From positions 1 through 64,000 of the forward strand of contig JBFIKF010000005.1 in the NCBI GenBank assembly GCA_041600415.1: 64,000 bases of DNA. The letters run 5' to 3'. This document shows positions 36,049 through 44,622 of the stretch, one piece after another. Position numbers and translations under genes: made by a program. The notes under the pieces were generated by a model. It was given only the letters and a program-made list of their open reading frames with translations. It was not told where the DNA came from and made no database searches. Every line of letters starts with the position of its first letter. Within the stretch, counting starts at the first letter, position 1. This DNA is from JBFJKD01 sp041600415 (GTDB lineage Bacteria > Pseudomonadota > Gammaproteobacteria > Pseudomonadales > Porticoccaceae).

Positions 36049-36542
36049 GGGAGTATCGCCTTAGTATCTGCTGGTGGCGATGCACGGTAGTCCTCCGCGT
36101 AGGGCGGTGCAAAGCCCAGTTCCCCCAAGATTTGTGTTTCCAGCGCTTCCATTACCAATGCCTCGGTGTTCTGAATGTGGTTGTAGCCCAGCAGGTGCAG
36201 CGCCCCATGTACGAGAATGTGGGCCCAGTGCGCGTCTGCAATTTTGTCCTGCTCACAAGCTTCGCGATTAACAACCGGGGCGCACACCACCAGGTCGCCG
36301 AGCAGGTCGCTGTCGACAAACTCTGGAAGGTCGGCGGCAAATGACAGGACGTTAGTCGGTCCGGATTGATTGCGGTAGCGCGCGTTGAATTCAGCGGCTT
36401 CCTCAATACCTACTACCCGCACGTTGATTTCGGCCTGGGTGGCGTGCTGGCCGACGGCCACGGTCAGCCAGCGTCGCATATCAGCGGGGTCGGGGACCTG
36501 GCCACTGTTCGAGACGTTCTCGATATTGACGAGCACAGGCAT
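36045..36542 (-). CDS. ybeY: Endoribonuclease YbeY
   Basis: Metal-dependent RNase for 16S rRNA maturation and ribosome quality control; 165 residues. The zinc-site motif reads HGALHLLGYNH, so all three histidines are present, while the usual Asp before the last one is Asn. It is otherwise typical (YRNQSGPTNVLSFA). Between phoH and corC, 5 bp from the former. Confidence 0.95.
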   Translation of the reverse strand: MPVLVNIENVSNSGQVPDPADMRRWLTVAVGQHATQAEINVRVVGIEEAAEFNARYRNQSGPTNVLSFAADLPEFVDSDLLGDLVVCAPVVNREACEQDKIADAHWAHILVHGALHLLGYNHIQNTEALVMEALETQILGELGFAPPYAEDYRASPPADTKAILP

Positions 36543-36547
36543 GGTAA

Positions 36548-37561
36548 TCAGGGCTCCGCGGAATCGCTGTTATCGGGTGGATTTTCGTAAGCGTTGTAGG
36601 CATCGACGATGGATTGCACCAGTGGGTGGCGCACCACGTCCCGGGATTGAAAGTGGGTGAACACAATATCGTTGACCTGGGCCAGCACTTCACAGGCGTG
36701 CAGCAAACCGCTGTGAGTGCCGCGTGGCAGGTCTATCTGGGTGGTATCTCCCGTAATTACCGCAGTGGAGCCGAAGCCAATTCGGGTCAGGAACATTTTC
36801 ATTTGTTCGCGAGTGGTGTTCTGACTTTCATCGAGAATGATAAAGGAATTGTTGAGGGTTCGTCCGCGCATATACGCCAGTGGCGCGACCTCGATAACGC
36901 CGCGTTCAATGAATTTGCCTACTGCCTCGACCCCGAGCATTTCGTAGAGCGCATCGTATAGCGGTCGCAGGTAAGGGTCGACTTTCTGCGACATGTCGCC
37001 GGGCAGAAAGCCGAGTTTTTCCCCGGCCTCCACGGCGGGTCGCACCAGCAAAATCCGCTCCACCTCGTCGCGCAGTAGTGCTTCTACCGCGCAGGCAACG
37101 GCCAGATAAGTCTTGCCGGTGCCAGCAGGGCCTACGCCAAAACTGATGTCGTGGGTCTGAATCGCCCGCACATAGCGCTGTTGATTGACGCCGCGGGGCC
37201 GGATATTGCCCTTTTTGGTGCGAATCAATGTCAGGTTTTCTACATTGTCAACGGCGGGAGTTTCGGACGTGTCCATAGGCAGCTCCATAGCAGCTTGTTG
37301 TAATAACAGATGAACCTGATCCGGTGCGATGGTGCCGCTGGCCAAGGTTTCGTCGTACAGGCATTGCAATATTCTACCGGCTGCCGCGGAGCGTTTGGGT
37401 TCCCCGTAAAACGCAAACAGGTTGCCGCGATTGCGGATTTCAATATTCAGCCGTTGTTCGATTTGACGTAGATGTGCGTCAAACTGGCCACACAGGGATG
37501 CGAGGCGATGGGCGTCGTTGGGCTCAAGGGTTACGGTCAGAGCAGCGAGTTGAATGTTCAA
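36548..37561 (-). CDS. phoH: PhoH-like ATPase (YbeZ)
   Basis: 337-residue ATPase, often called YbeZ, that partners YbeY in RNA metabolism. Walker A is GPAGTGKTYLAVACAVE and Walker B FIILDESQNTTREQMKMFL, followed by GDTTQIDLPRG. An N-terminal domain of about 100 residues precedes the P-loop. First gene of the ybeZ-ybeY-corC-lnt cluster, 165 bp after the miaB stop. Confidence 0.95.
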   Translation of the reverse strand: MNIQLAALTVTLEPNDAHRLASLCGQFDAHLRQIEQRLNIEIRNRGNLFAFYGEPKRSAAAGRILQCLYDETLASGTIAPDQVHLLLQQAAMELPMDTSETPAVDNVENLTLIRTKKGNIRPRGVNQQRYVRAIQTHDISFGVGPAGTGKTYLAVACAVEALLRDEVERILLVRPAVEAGEKLGFLPGDMSQKVDPYLRPLYDALYEMLGVEAVGKFIERGVIEVAPLAYMRGRTLNNSFIILDESQNTTREQMKMFLTRIGFGSTAVITGDTTQIDLPRGTHSGLLHACEVLAQVNDIVFTHFQSRDVVRHPLVQSIVDAYNAYENPPDNSDSAEP

Positions 37562-37726
37562 ATGTAGACTGCAAACGCCTTTGGGGAAACCATCAGACGC
37601 CTAGCATAACGGCTTTGACTTAGGCATGAAACATGTAACAGGGGAATACATATAACAAAAGTTCCAGAATCGGAGCAATGTTAAGCGTCTTTCGTTATAT
37701 TTTTTTGTCGAGTGCGACATGGAAAA

Positions 37727-39076
37727 TTAGTCGCACAGCAGTTGACCGCGGAGTGAATTGGGTAGTGCTTCGTCGATCCGTACCCGGGCAAACTGGCCAA
37801 TCAGACGGAGATCGGCACAGGTAAAGTTGACCACCCGGTTATTTTCCGTGCGCCCCTGCAGCTGAGCGGGGTTTTTTTTGGATATGCCGCTGACCAGCAC
37901 GCGCTCGACGCCCCCCACCATAGCGGCACTGATAGCCATTGACTGTTGAGTAATGCGACCCTGCAAAATGCTCAGACGCTGTTTTTTGGCGTCCATGGGC
38001 AGCGTATCTGGCAGGTCGGCGGCGGGCGTGCCCGGACGGGCGCTGTAGATAAAACTGAAGGAGTGGTCGAAGCCGATATCTTCGATCAACTTCATGGTGG
38101 CCGCGAAATCCGCGTCAGTTTCCCCGGGGAAGCCGATTATAAAATCGGAGGATATACTGATATTCGGTCGTAGCTGGCGCAGGCGGCGGATCTTTGACTT
38201 GTATTCAAGGGCAGTGTGTCCGCGTTTCATGGCGGCGAGTATGCGGTCCGATCCGCTCTGCACCGGCAGGTGCAGATGGCTGACCAGCTCGGGTACGTCT
38301 CGATACACATCGATCAGGCGGTCGCTAAACTCTACCGGGTGCGAAGTGGTGTAGCGAATGCGCTCGATACCGTCGATTTGTGCGACGTAGCCGATCAATT
38401 CCGCCAGGTCGCACTGGGCGCCATCGCCAGCGTCGCCGCGGTAGGCGTTCACGTTTTGTCCCAGTAAATTGACTTCCCGTACACCCTGATTTGCCAGATG
38501 GGTGATTTCAGTCAGAACCTGGGATAGTGGACGGCTGACTTCTTCGCCGCGGGTGTAGGGCACCACACAGAACGAGCAATATTTTGAGCAGCCTTCCATA
38601 ATGGAGACGAACGCACTGACGCCGTCGGCTTCCGGGAGGGGCAGCTGGTCAAACTTTTCGATCTCCGGAAAACTCACGTCCACGATCACCGCGCCATTCT
38701 GGCGTTGATGCTCGCTGATCATATGTGGCAGGCGGTGCAGGGTTTGTGGGCCAAACACCAGATCGACAAAGGGTGCGCGCCGCGCGATTGCTTCGCCCTC
38801 CTGGCTGGCGACGCAACCACCCACGCCAATAATAATATCCGGATTGTTTTCTTTCAGGACCTTCCAGCGGCCGAGTTGGTGAAAAACCTTTTCTTGAGCT
38901 TTTTCCCGAATCGAACAGGTGTTAAGCAATAAAATATCTGCCTCGGCGGGATCCGCGGTGTGTACCAACTGATGACTAGCGCCGAGCAAGTCACCCATGC
39001 GCGCGGAATCGTACTCATTCATCTGGCAGCCATGGGTCACGATGTGGAGCTTTTTGCTAACAGGTTTGTCGATCAC
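37727..39076 (-). CDS. miaB: tRNA-2-methylthio-N6-dimethylallyladenosine synthase MiaB
   Basis: Radical-SAM methylthiotransferase acting on A37 of tRNAs that read UNN codons; 449 residues. The N-terminal cluster cysteines are in THGCQMNEYDS, NTCSIREKA and VGGCVASQEG. The radical-SAM cluster is CSKYCSFC, and the TRAM domain is at the C-terminus. Its promoter should lie in the 207-bp gap shared with the divergent DUF1820 gene. Confidence 0.97.
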   Translation of the reverse strand: MIDKPVSKKLHIVTHGCQMNEYDSARMGDLLGASHQLVHTADPAEADILLLNTCSIREKAQEKVFHQLGRWKVLKENNPDIIIGVGGCVASQEGEAIARRAPFVDLVFGPQTLHRLPHMISEHQRQNGAVIVDVSFPEIEKFDQLPLPEADGVSAFVSIMEGCSKYCSFCVVPYTRGEEVSRPLSQVLTEITHLANQGVREVNLLGQNVNAYRGDAGDGAQCDLAELIGYVAQIDGIERIRYTTSHPVEFSDRLIDVYRDVPELVSHLHLPVQSGSDRILAAMKRGHTALEYKSKIRRLRQLRPNISISSDFIIGFPGETDADFAATMKLIEDIGFDHSFSFIYSARPGTPAADLPDTLPMDAKKQRLSILQGRITQQSMAISAAMVGGVERVLVSGISKKNPAQLQGRTENNRVVNFTCADLRLIGQFARVRIDEALPNSLRGQLLCD

Positions 39077-39283
39077 GGTGATTTACTCGGGAGGCACGGC
39101 ACAGATTCAGCGGGCTGGTGTAGTAGGGTACGGTCCGTCAGTATAGCGTTTCGGTCACTAAAAGCGTAGTTGTAGGTGCGCTTTGCATGTGCGACTGGAC
39201 GCTGTGCTGGCCGCTAGCTGTGGTATCCTGTGCGGCCGCAAACCAGTCACCCGTTTCCGCGACACAAGAGTTGTTATAAACAC

Positions 39284-39616
39284 ATGGCCAAAGATCCCAT
39301 TTACAAGGTAATTTTCTTCAATCAGGGGCAGGTGTACGAGCTCTATGCCCGACATGTGTACCAAAGTGACCTGATGGGTTTTCTGGAAGTTGAAGAATTT
39401 CTGTTTGGCGAACGTTCGCAGATGATTGTCGATCCCGCCGAAGAAAAGCTGAAAAACGAATTTTCCTCCATCAAGCGTAGTTTCATTCCCCTGCACAGCG
39501 TGTTGCGTATCGATGAAGTGGAAAAAGAGGGCGCCTGCAAAATAAGCGACGCCAAAGCCGGCAATGTGACACCCTTTCCCTTCCCGTCGTTGGCCCCCAA
39601 ACCGAAATCGGATTAA
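39284..39616 (+). CDS. DUF1820 protein
   Basis: Small soluble protein of 110 residues from ATG 39284 (MAKDPIYKVIFFNQGQVYEL). DUF1820 (PF08850) is common in Pseudomonas relatives, has no known function and is usually found next to miaB, as here. The upstream in-frame extension (18 codons) looks non-coding. The body ends in a proline-rich tail. Confidence 0.85.
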   Translation: MAKDPIYKVIFFNQGQVYELYARHVYQSDLMGFLEVEEFLFGERSQMIVDPAEEKLKNEFSSIKRSFIPLHSVLRIDEVEKEGACKISDAKAGNVTPFPFPSLAPKPKSD

Positions 39617-39671
39617 GCCATGTGGGCCGGCACGCTGGGGCTGTTGTGCGGTTGTTCGCAGCGAATGGGTA

Positions 39672-39707
39672 ACTAACGCCCATAGTTGCTATACAGTGCG
39701 CGTTAGT
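39672..39707. repeat. Inverted repeat after the DUF1820 gene
   Basis: ACTAACGC (39672-39679) and GCGTTAGT (39700-39707) form a perfect 8-bp stem around a 20-base loop. There is no T run, so it is not a standard terminator; it could be an operator or a processed RNA end. It lies in the 196-bp gap before the next gene. Confidence 0.4.
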
Positions 39708-39812
39708 GCCGGTATACGGCGCCAGATGTTCTACACTCCGAAGAGTTTGTGATCGATAAGATTAGTTTGTTAACAGGCAAATTGTTGTTTTTGCCAACTC
39801 GGAGTGTGGCAG

Positions 39813-40091
39813 GTGAAAGCGATTACTGCGCTAGTGCTGTTAATGGCGTTCTATCTGTTCTACCCCACCTTTGACTTACGGATTAAAACGGACCCCTTCG
39901 CTGCTGATTTTAGTGCGGTGGCGACTGGGACTGGGTTTGTCACTTTGAACCGTTGTCGGGATGCCGCAGAGGCAACTGGTGCGGATGACTTTCGCTGCGA
40001 GAAAAATGCCCGGTGCCGCGGACTGTTCGACACCTTTCGCCAGCGGGACCCCGAAATCAGAGGTTTGCAACGGGATTTCGCCGAGCCTTGA
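39813..40091 (+). CDS. Small membrane-anchored protein of unknown function
   Basis: I do not recognise this 92-residue protein. It starts at GTG 39813 (reads MKAITALVLLMAFYLFYP), chosen because GGAG lies 8 bases upstream. The first 17 residues form a single membrane anchor or uncleaved signal, and the rest would face the periplasm. The C-terminal half has three cysteines and many charged residues (NRCRDAAEATG, FRCEKNARCRG). No neighbour suggests a role; it is convergent with the SPOR gene. Confidence 0.55.
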   Translation: MKAITALVLLMAFYLFYPTFDLRIKTDPFAADFSAVATGTGFVTLNRCRDAAEATGADDFRCEKNARCRGLFDTFRQRDPEIRGLQRDFAEP

Positions 40092-40125
40092 ATCGCTGGT
40101 GTCGCACTGTTCGCCCCCCGCGGCG

Positions 40126-41094
40126 CTATTCCTGGGCAACCCACAGGCCCCCCAGACCGAGTATTGACTGCAGCCGCATCGCCTCCTGTTCTGCGAGTGC
40201 CTGGGAATTGAAACCTTTCAAGCGCACTCGATAGAGCACCTGATTGTCCACGTTAACCGTCGACAAACCTGCCTTTACGCCATTGTTCGCCAGTGAAGCG
40301 ATCAGATTGCGAGCGGATTTTTGATGGGATAGCGTAGCAATATTCAGCACCCAACCGGCCGCGGCGGGCGCTTGCATTGCGGCAACACCTTTGGCGGGCG
40401 TGGCCGCTGATTCCGATAGTTGGGCAGCGTAGCCTTCGATACGTTGTTCTACCGCCGCCAGTCGCCGTTCCAACTCATCGATGGTTTGTTGCTGGCGTTG
40501 TCGATCTGTCGACAACGTTGTTTGCCTGGTGACGAACAACGGTAACGGGGGATCGACTCCGATGGATACCGGTTTAGCCGAGGCGCGGGCGAAAGCGGAC
40601 AGTCGGACGTCCATTTGCGCCAGTCGGGCGCGATCTGTTGCCATTGTTGCCAGCCAATCCTGGACATAGAGCGCTGCCCAGGCGGCCATCCCCAAAGCCA
40701 GTGCAGCTATCAGCAATGGCGTAAATCGCATAGGGTGCATCGCCGTGCGACCGGGATGGGGTGATGGTTGTGCATGGTGCGGCGCGCTGGCAGCAGCCCG
40801 GCTTGGTTCGGGAGCGCTCGTAACGTCGGCAGGCGGTGGTTCCCCAACGCTCGTCCCGCGCCCTGTGTGGGGCTTAGCCGCATCTGGTGGCTCTACCACT
40901 AACGCTGGGTTGAGATTCCTGTTGTTGCCCGAGCTATGGTCTGACCGGTTCCCGTAGCGGTTATCGGATCCGCGGCTTAAATTTTTTATAGGTTGATCCA
41001 CGGGCGGACGTTGGGGCACGGGCCCGTCGACAGGTTGTCCTTGTGTGGCAGATAAAATCATAAGTGCTTCAGCGATATCCAGGTCGATAGACAC
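40126..41094 (-). CDS. SPOR-domain membrane protein
   Basis: A 322-residue protein of bitopic layout. The N-terminal cytoplasmic part of about 120 residues is proline-rich and probably disordered. One membrane helix follows (FTPLLIAALALGMAAWAAL), then a coiled-coil stretch (RQRQQQTIDELERRLAAVEQ). At the C-terminus, residues about 245-322 form a SPOR-like peptidoglycan-binding domain (GWVLNIATLSHQKSARNLIA, YRVRLKGFNSQALAEQEA). SPOR proteins bind denuded glycan strands, often at the septum. Specific role unknown. It is divergent from a cyclase gene. Confidence 0.75.
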   Translation of the reverse strand: MSIDLDIAEALMILSATQGQPVDGPVPQRPPVDQPIKNLSRGSDNRYGNRSDHSSGNNRNLNPALVVEPPDAAKPHTGRGTSVGEPPPADVTSAPEPSRAAASAPHHAQPSPHPGRTAMHPMRFTPLLIAALALGMAAWAALYVQDWLATMATDRARLAQMDVRLSAFARASAKPVSIGVDPPLPLFVTRQTTLSTDRQRQQQTIDELERRLAAVEQRIEGYAAQLSESAATPAKGVAAMQAPAAAGWVLNIATLSHQKSARNLIASLANNGVKAGLSTVNVDNQVLYRVRLKGFNSQALAEQEAMRLQSILGLGGLWVAQE

Positions 41095-41302
41095 TCAAGT
41101 AATGCACGAAGCATGCCGATACAGAACAGACAGCCGTTCCAAGGATTTTCGCGCTCGAGTGCTTGATTTTCCGGCCGGTGGAGTAAAAGTGACGGAATGC
41201 TGACAGCGTACAGCGCCTGAAGTTAATTTTTTGTCGCTTTTTTGGTGATTGCCAACATAACGCAAGCGTACAAAAACCCTGCGGGGGGGAGGGGAACTGG
41301 CG

Positions 41303-42871
41303 GTGGCAGATGTAACAGGGGACAGAAGAGGCAAGGCCGACAAAAAAGTTGGCACGGATCCGAAAAACGGTTTGTTACGGCGTATCTGTATTGAACTGAG
41401 TTTTATGGCGGAACAGGTAAGCGGTTTTTCGCCTGAAGTCGTCGCCCGCCTGCGTTCGGATTTGCGCAAGGATACGGATTACAGTGACCTCGAAATGGCC
41501 GCCACGCCTTTTTTTGACGCGCTGCTAACCCGGCGTCGTTTTGCGCGCTCGCATAAGCACGAATCTAGCGAACTGGCACTGGTACAGGCGTTGGTTGAGA
41601 ACTTACCTGCCCACCAGAATTTCGAATTTGCCCAGTTAAAAATCGCTGCCGATGAAGCGCGATCGCTACCGGACGCTGTGAAGGTTGTGCGCCGAGCGGG
41701 TTGGTTGCTGGCCAAGTTGGCGTCCTCAGCTGACGCCGTGCCGGCAGTGGCAGACGGGAGTCTGGGCAATGCGGTGCGGTCCCCGGGGGCAGCGCGTCGC
41801 CTCACGGACCGCGAGCTGTCGCAACCAGCGCAGTCCATTTTGCGGGCGCTAAAACCTATGCTTGATCGGGCGCTGGCTGAGTTGGCGAAGTTAGAGGAAA
41901 GCGCGACACAGGCGCAGGCGCTGCAGGGACGATTGCAGACGGTGGGCAGTGTCGAGGATTTGCAGATTACTCTGGAGCAAACCCTCGAGTTGTTCGCAGA
42001 CCAGGCGGCGCGTATCAATGACGAACGGCGCGAGACTGAAAGTTTTCTCACGAAATTATGCGCCGACGTACGCTCCATTGGCTCGAGTATGGCGCACATT
42101 GTCGATAACGAAGAGTTATCGCTGGGTGTCCAGCGGTTCCAACAGGAGCTCGAAGACCATTTGCTCGACATCGAAAACGCGGCGCGTACTCAAACCAAAT
42201 CAGTGGATTTGAACCGCGTAATTGGGGTTAGTGTAAAACGTATTGTTGAGGATTGCGTGCTGTTAGCGGAACAGCAGGAGGCATACGTCGAACATTTACG
42301 CAACTTGTCCGCTACGGTGACGAGTAAGACATTGAAAATGGAAAAAGAGATAGAGGATCTCCGTGTTCAGGTGGGGCAACGGCAACATCTTATGATGATA
42401 GATCCACTGACTGAAGTGGCGAATCGCTACGGCTACGAACGACGCGTTGAAGAAGAGTATGCCCGCTGCCGCAGGCTCGGTTACCCACTGTCTCTTGTGG
42501 TGGTCGACGTCGATCAATTTAAGGCGATTAATGACAGATATGGCCACCGGGCGGGGGACAGAATACTTAAGGAAGTGGCAAATATAATGAAATTGCGACT
42601 TCGCGTCACCGACCACGTCTCTCGCTTTGGTGGCGACGAATTTGTGCTGTTACTACCTGACACATCCTATGTGGGCGCAGTGAAATTGATGATGGATTTA
42701 AAAGATATTGTCGCGGCGCGCAAGTTTCGTCACGACGGAACGCCTGTCGTAGTACAAATTTCCTGTGGTGCCGCGGAAATGACATTTGACGATACGCCGG
42801 AAACGACCTTTGAAAGGGCCGATCGTGAAATGTTCCGCGACAAAAGAGCTGTGCCGACACTGGCGCAGTAG
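41303..42871 (+). CDS. Diguanylate cyclase with helical N-terminal region
   Basis: Makes cyclic di-GMP from two GTP; 522 residues, cytoplasmic. The C-terminal GGDEF domain (about residues 360-515) has the intact active site RFGGDEF (443-447) and the allosteric inhibitory site RVTD (434-437), five residues before it. The first 350 residues carry no membrane segment and look helical, with a long coiled coil at about 180-355 that should drive dimerisation. I do not recognise a sensory domain there. Start GTG 41303, with AGGGG eight bases upstream. Its stop faces the second cyclase gene 17 bp away. Confidence 0.9.
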   Translation: MADVTGDRRGKADKKVGTDPKNGLLRRICIELSFMAEQVSGFSPEVVARLRSDLRKDTDYSDLEMAATPFFDALLTRRRFARSHKHESSELALVQALVENLPAHQNFEFAQLKIAADEARSLPDAVKVVRRAGWLLAKLASSADAVPAVADGSLGNAVRSPGAARRLTDRELSQPAQSILRALKPMLDRALAELAKLEESATQAQALQGRLQTVGSVEDLQITLEQTLELFADQAARINDERRETESFLTKLCADVRSIGSSMAHIVDNEELSLGVQRFQQELEDHLLDIENAARTQTKSVDLNRVIGVSVKRIVEDCVLLAEQQEAYVEHLRNLSATVTSKTLKMEKEIEDLRVQVGQRQHLMMIDPLTEVANRYGYERRVEEEYARCRRLGYPLSLVVVDVDQFKAINDRYGHRAGDRILKEVANIMKLRLRVTDHVSRFGGDEFVLLLPDTSYVGAVKLMMDLKDIVAARKFRHDGTPVVVQISCGAAEMTFDDTPETTFERADREMFRDKRAVPTLAQ

Positions 42872-42888
42872 CCGCCCAGGAAATTACA

Positions 42889-43791
42889 CTACTCGCCGTC
42901 TGGATCGGCGCCATACAATTGGTTACGACCCGAGTTTTTGGCCTTGTACAAAGCGCGGTCCGCTTTACGGATCAGTGACAGTAAATCGTCACCCTCTTTC
43001 AGAGACGCCGCACCCAGGCTGGCAGTGATAGTTATGGCGTTGCCCTCGTAGGAAAGCGGTGTGGCGGCCAGTTTTTTACGAATCCTTTCGCCGGCGATTT
43101 TGGCCTGTTTGAGACTGGTTGCCGGGAGCATTAATAAAAACTCCTCGCCGCCAAATCGAAATGCCGTATTGGATAACCGCATGGTGCTCTCCAGTAACGC
43201 GGACACCTGTACCAGCAGGGTATCCCCTGCCGCATGCCCCCAGGTATCGTTGATTGCCTTGAAGTGGTCGATGTCAATCAGCAGTACTGACAGGGGAGTT
43301 CCTTGCCGTTTGGCGCGCTCCATTTCGATCGGAAACAGTTGCTCCATAGCGTGGCGATTGAATAACCCGGTCATAGTGTCGGTCATGGCATTTTTCACCG
43401 CAGAGCGGTATTGCAGGGCATTGCGCAGTTGGTATAACAGCGCGCTTAGGGATTTTTCGATGACAAATAATTCTTCTTCACTAAATGGTTGGCGGCGGCT
43501 GAGAGTAATTTCTCCCAGGCAGGTTGCTTCGATGGCCAACTGATAGGTGCAGGTGTGGTGTCTATTGTGCCCGGAGGAGAAATGGAGGTGTTCCGCAGGA
43601 AATTCGTACTCCAGTCCGTCGAAAGAAATAATCGCGCCAAGCTCGGTGTCGAACATCGCCAGTAGAGCCTGTGGATCGATCACGGTTTGAAAGCGCTGAT
43701 GCAAGCGCAAAATATCTGGCTGACTGAGTTTGCGCGGTACCGCCTCTTTTGCAGTCCCGCTGCTATGCAACGCTCGTGTAATGCTACGCAT
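42889..43791 (-). CDS. Diguanylate cyclase lacking an inhibitory site
   Basis: A 300-residue protein. The N-terminal 125 residues resemble a small GAF-like sensor (FDTELGAIISFDGLEYEF), followed by a GGDEF domain with the active-site motif RFGGEEF (214-218). Substrate residues LIDIDHFKAINDTWGHAAGD are intact, so it should be active. The inhibitory RxxD reads RLSN (205-208), so product feedback through that site is probably lost. ATG 43791 is set by AGGAG seven bases upstream. It follows flgA-flgM-flgN on the same strand, after a 304-bp gap that holds a possible sigma54 promoter. Confidence 0.88.
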   Translation of the reverse strand: MRSITRALHSSGTAKEAVPRKLSQPDILRLHQRFQTVIDPQALLAMFDTELGAIISFDGLEYEFPAEHLHFSSGHNRHHTCTYQLAIEATCLGEITLSRRQPFSEEELFVIEKSLSALLYQLRNALQYRSAVKNAMTDTMTGLFNRHAMEQLFPIEMERAKRQGTPLSVLLIDIDHFKAINDTWGHAAGDTLLVQVSALLESTMRLSNTAFRFGGEEFLLMLPATSLKQAKIAGERIRKKLAATPLSYEGNAITITASLGAASLKEGDDLLSLIRKADRALYKAKNSGRNQLYGADPDGE

Positions 43792-44095
43792 ATGTTTTCT
43801 CCTGGCTCCTGCCCCCCGTGGGCGAAGTCGGCTACCGCCGGCAGCAGAAAAAAACATGCAAAATGTTGGCCAACTAACGTAAAAAGGCTTTAATGCATTA
43901 AGTTCGCCCGTTAATCCTCTGGAATCTGGGTGACTGTCAAAATATTGGCGATTCAGGGCGAGGGGTTTGTCGATTTACGGTACATCTGTGACACAGGGCG
44001 CACAAACATGCGGCAGGGGAAAGGTTGGTAAGAATTTACCGATCAATATGTTCGATGATCTGGTTGGTCGTGTGATGGCTCCGCCGGGTAAACAA
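43792..44095. other. Gap between flgN and the second cyclase gene
   Basis: 304 bp without a gene. It holds the possible sigma54 site at 43857-43872 and the AGGAG of the cyclase gene. I see no terminator with a T run after flgN, so some read-through from flgM-flgN into the cyclase gene is possible. Short frames here have no coding character. Confidence 0.55.
43857..43872 (-). promoter_or_regulatory. Candidate sigma54 promoter of the second cyclase gene
   Basis: Leftward reading TGGCCAACATTTTGCA has the invariant GG and GC spaced by ten bases and matches TGGCACRNNNNTTGCW except at positions 5 and 6. It lies 66 bp before the cyclase ATG. If used, it would place the gene under sigma54 and probably FleQ, like the flagellar genes beside it. 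Confidence 0.45.
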
Positions 44096-44584
44096 TCAGG
44101 CTTTTGCGACACTTTGCGGGCGGCTGCTGCCGTGTGCGTTGCCACTTGCGCCGTATAGCTGGACGTCATCGAGGTGGCCCTGCTTCAGAATCTGCAGTGC
44201 CCGGCCGGTGGTTAGCTCGCCACGATGAATCGCGGCGCCAATGCGCCTATTTTTTTCCTGGCAGTGCGCGACGATATCTTCCAGTTCATGCCACAACGCT
44301 GCGCTGATAGCGGCAGGCTGGGCGTCGCATAACTTATTGAGACCTGCGCGACCGGCTGCCATACCGTTGGCGGTGAGCAGTTCGTCCCGCTGCTGGCCAA
44401 CCCGTTGCAGTTCATCGGCCACCGACAGTTTTTGGGCACCGGCTTCCTGCAGATCTGAGAGGTTCAGGGTTTCCATGCAGTGATTTTCTTGATCCAGCAG
44501 GGTTTCGAGACTGCGGGCACAGCTAATTTCGCGGCGCAACAGGGCCGCCAGCGACTCATCGAGCGATTGCGGATTCAGGGTCAT
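44096..44584 (-). CDS. flgN: Flagellar chaperone FlgN
   Basis: Helical export chaperone for the hook-filament junction proteins FlgK and FlgL; 162 residues from ATG 44584 (MTLNPQSLDESLAALL). A GTG 11 codons earlier is an alternative, since neither has a strong ribosome binding site. The long heptad-like helices and leucine-rich N-terminus fit the family, and position after flgM is standard. Sequence conservation in FlgN is low, so context counts. Confidence 0.85.
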   Translation of the reverse strand: MTLNPQSLDESLAALLRREISCARSLETLLDQENHCMETLNLSDLQEAGAQKLSVADELQRVGQQRDELLTANGMAAGRAGLNKLCDAQPAAISAALWHELEDIVAHCQEKNRRIGAAIHRGELTTGRALQILKQGHLDDVQLYGASGNAHGSSRPQSVAKA

Positions 44585-44622
44585 TGCTACGAAACCAGGG
44601 GACTCTAGCGTTGGCACCAAAG

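Noticed and set aside
37562..37726. Possible heat-shock (sigma32) promoter before phoH
   Set aside because: GAACTTTTG and CCCC elements can be seen, but their spacing and match to CTTGAA-N13-CCCCAT are poor.
37712..37736. Stem GTGCGAC/GTCGCAC at the end of miaB
   Set aside because: Considered as the miaB terminator. On the miaB strand it is followed by A residues, not a T run, and the stop codon lies in the loop.
41095..41302. GCCGATAC near 41120 as a FliA promoter for the first cyclase gene
   Set aside because: The -10 is perfect, but the sequence 11 bases upstream (CAAGTAAT) does not match TAAAGTTT, and the distance to the gene is long.
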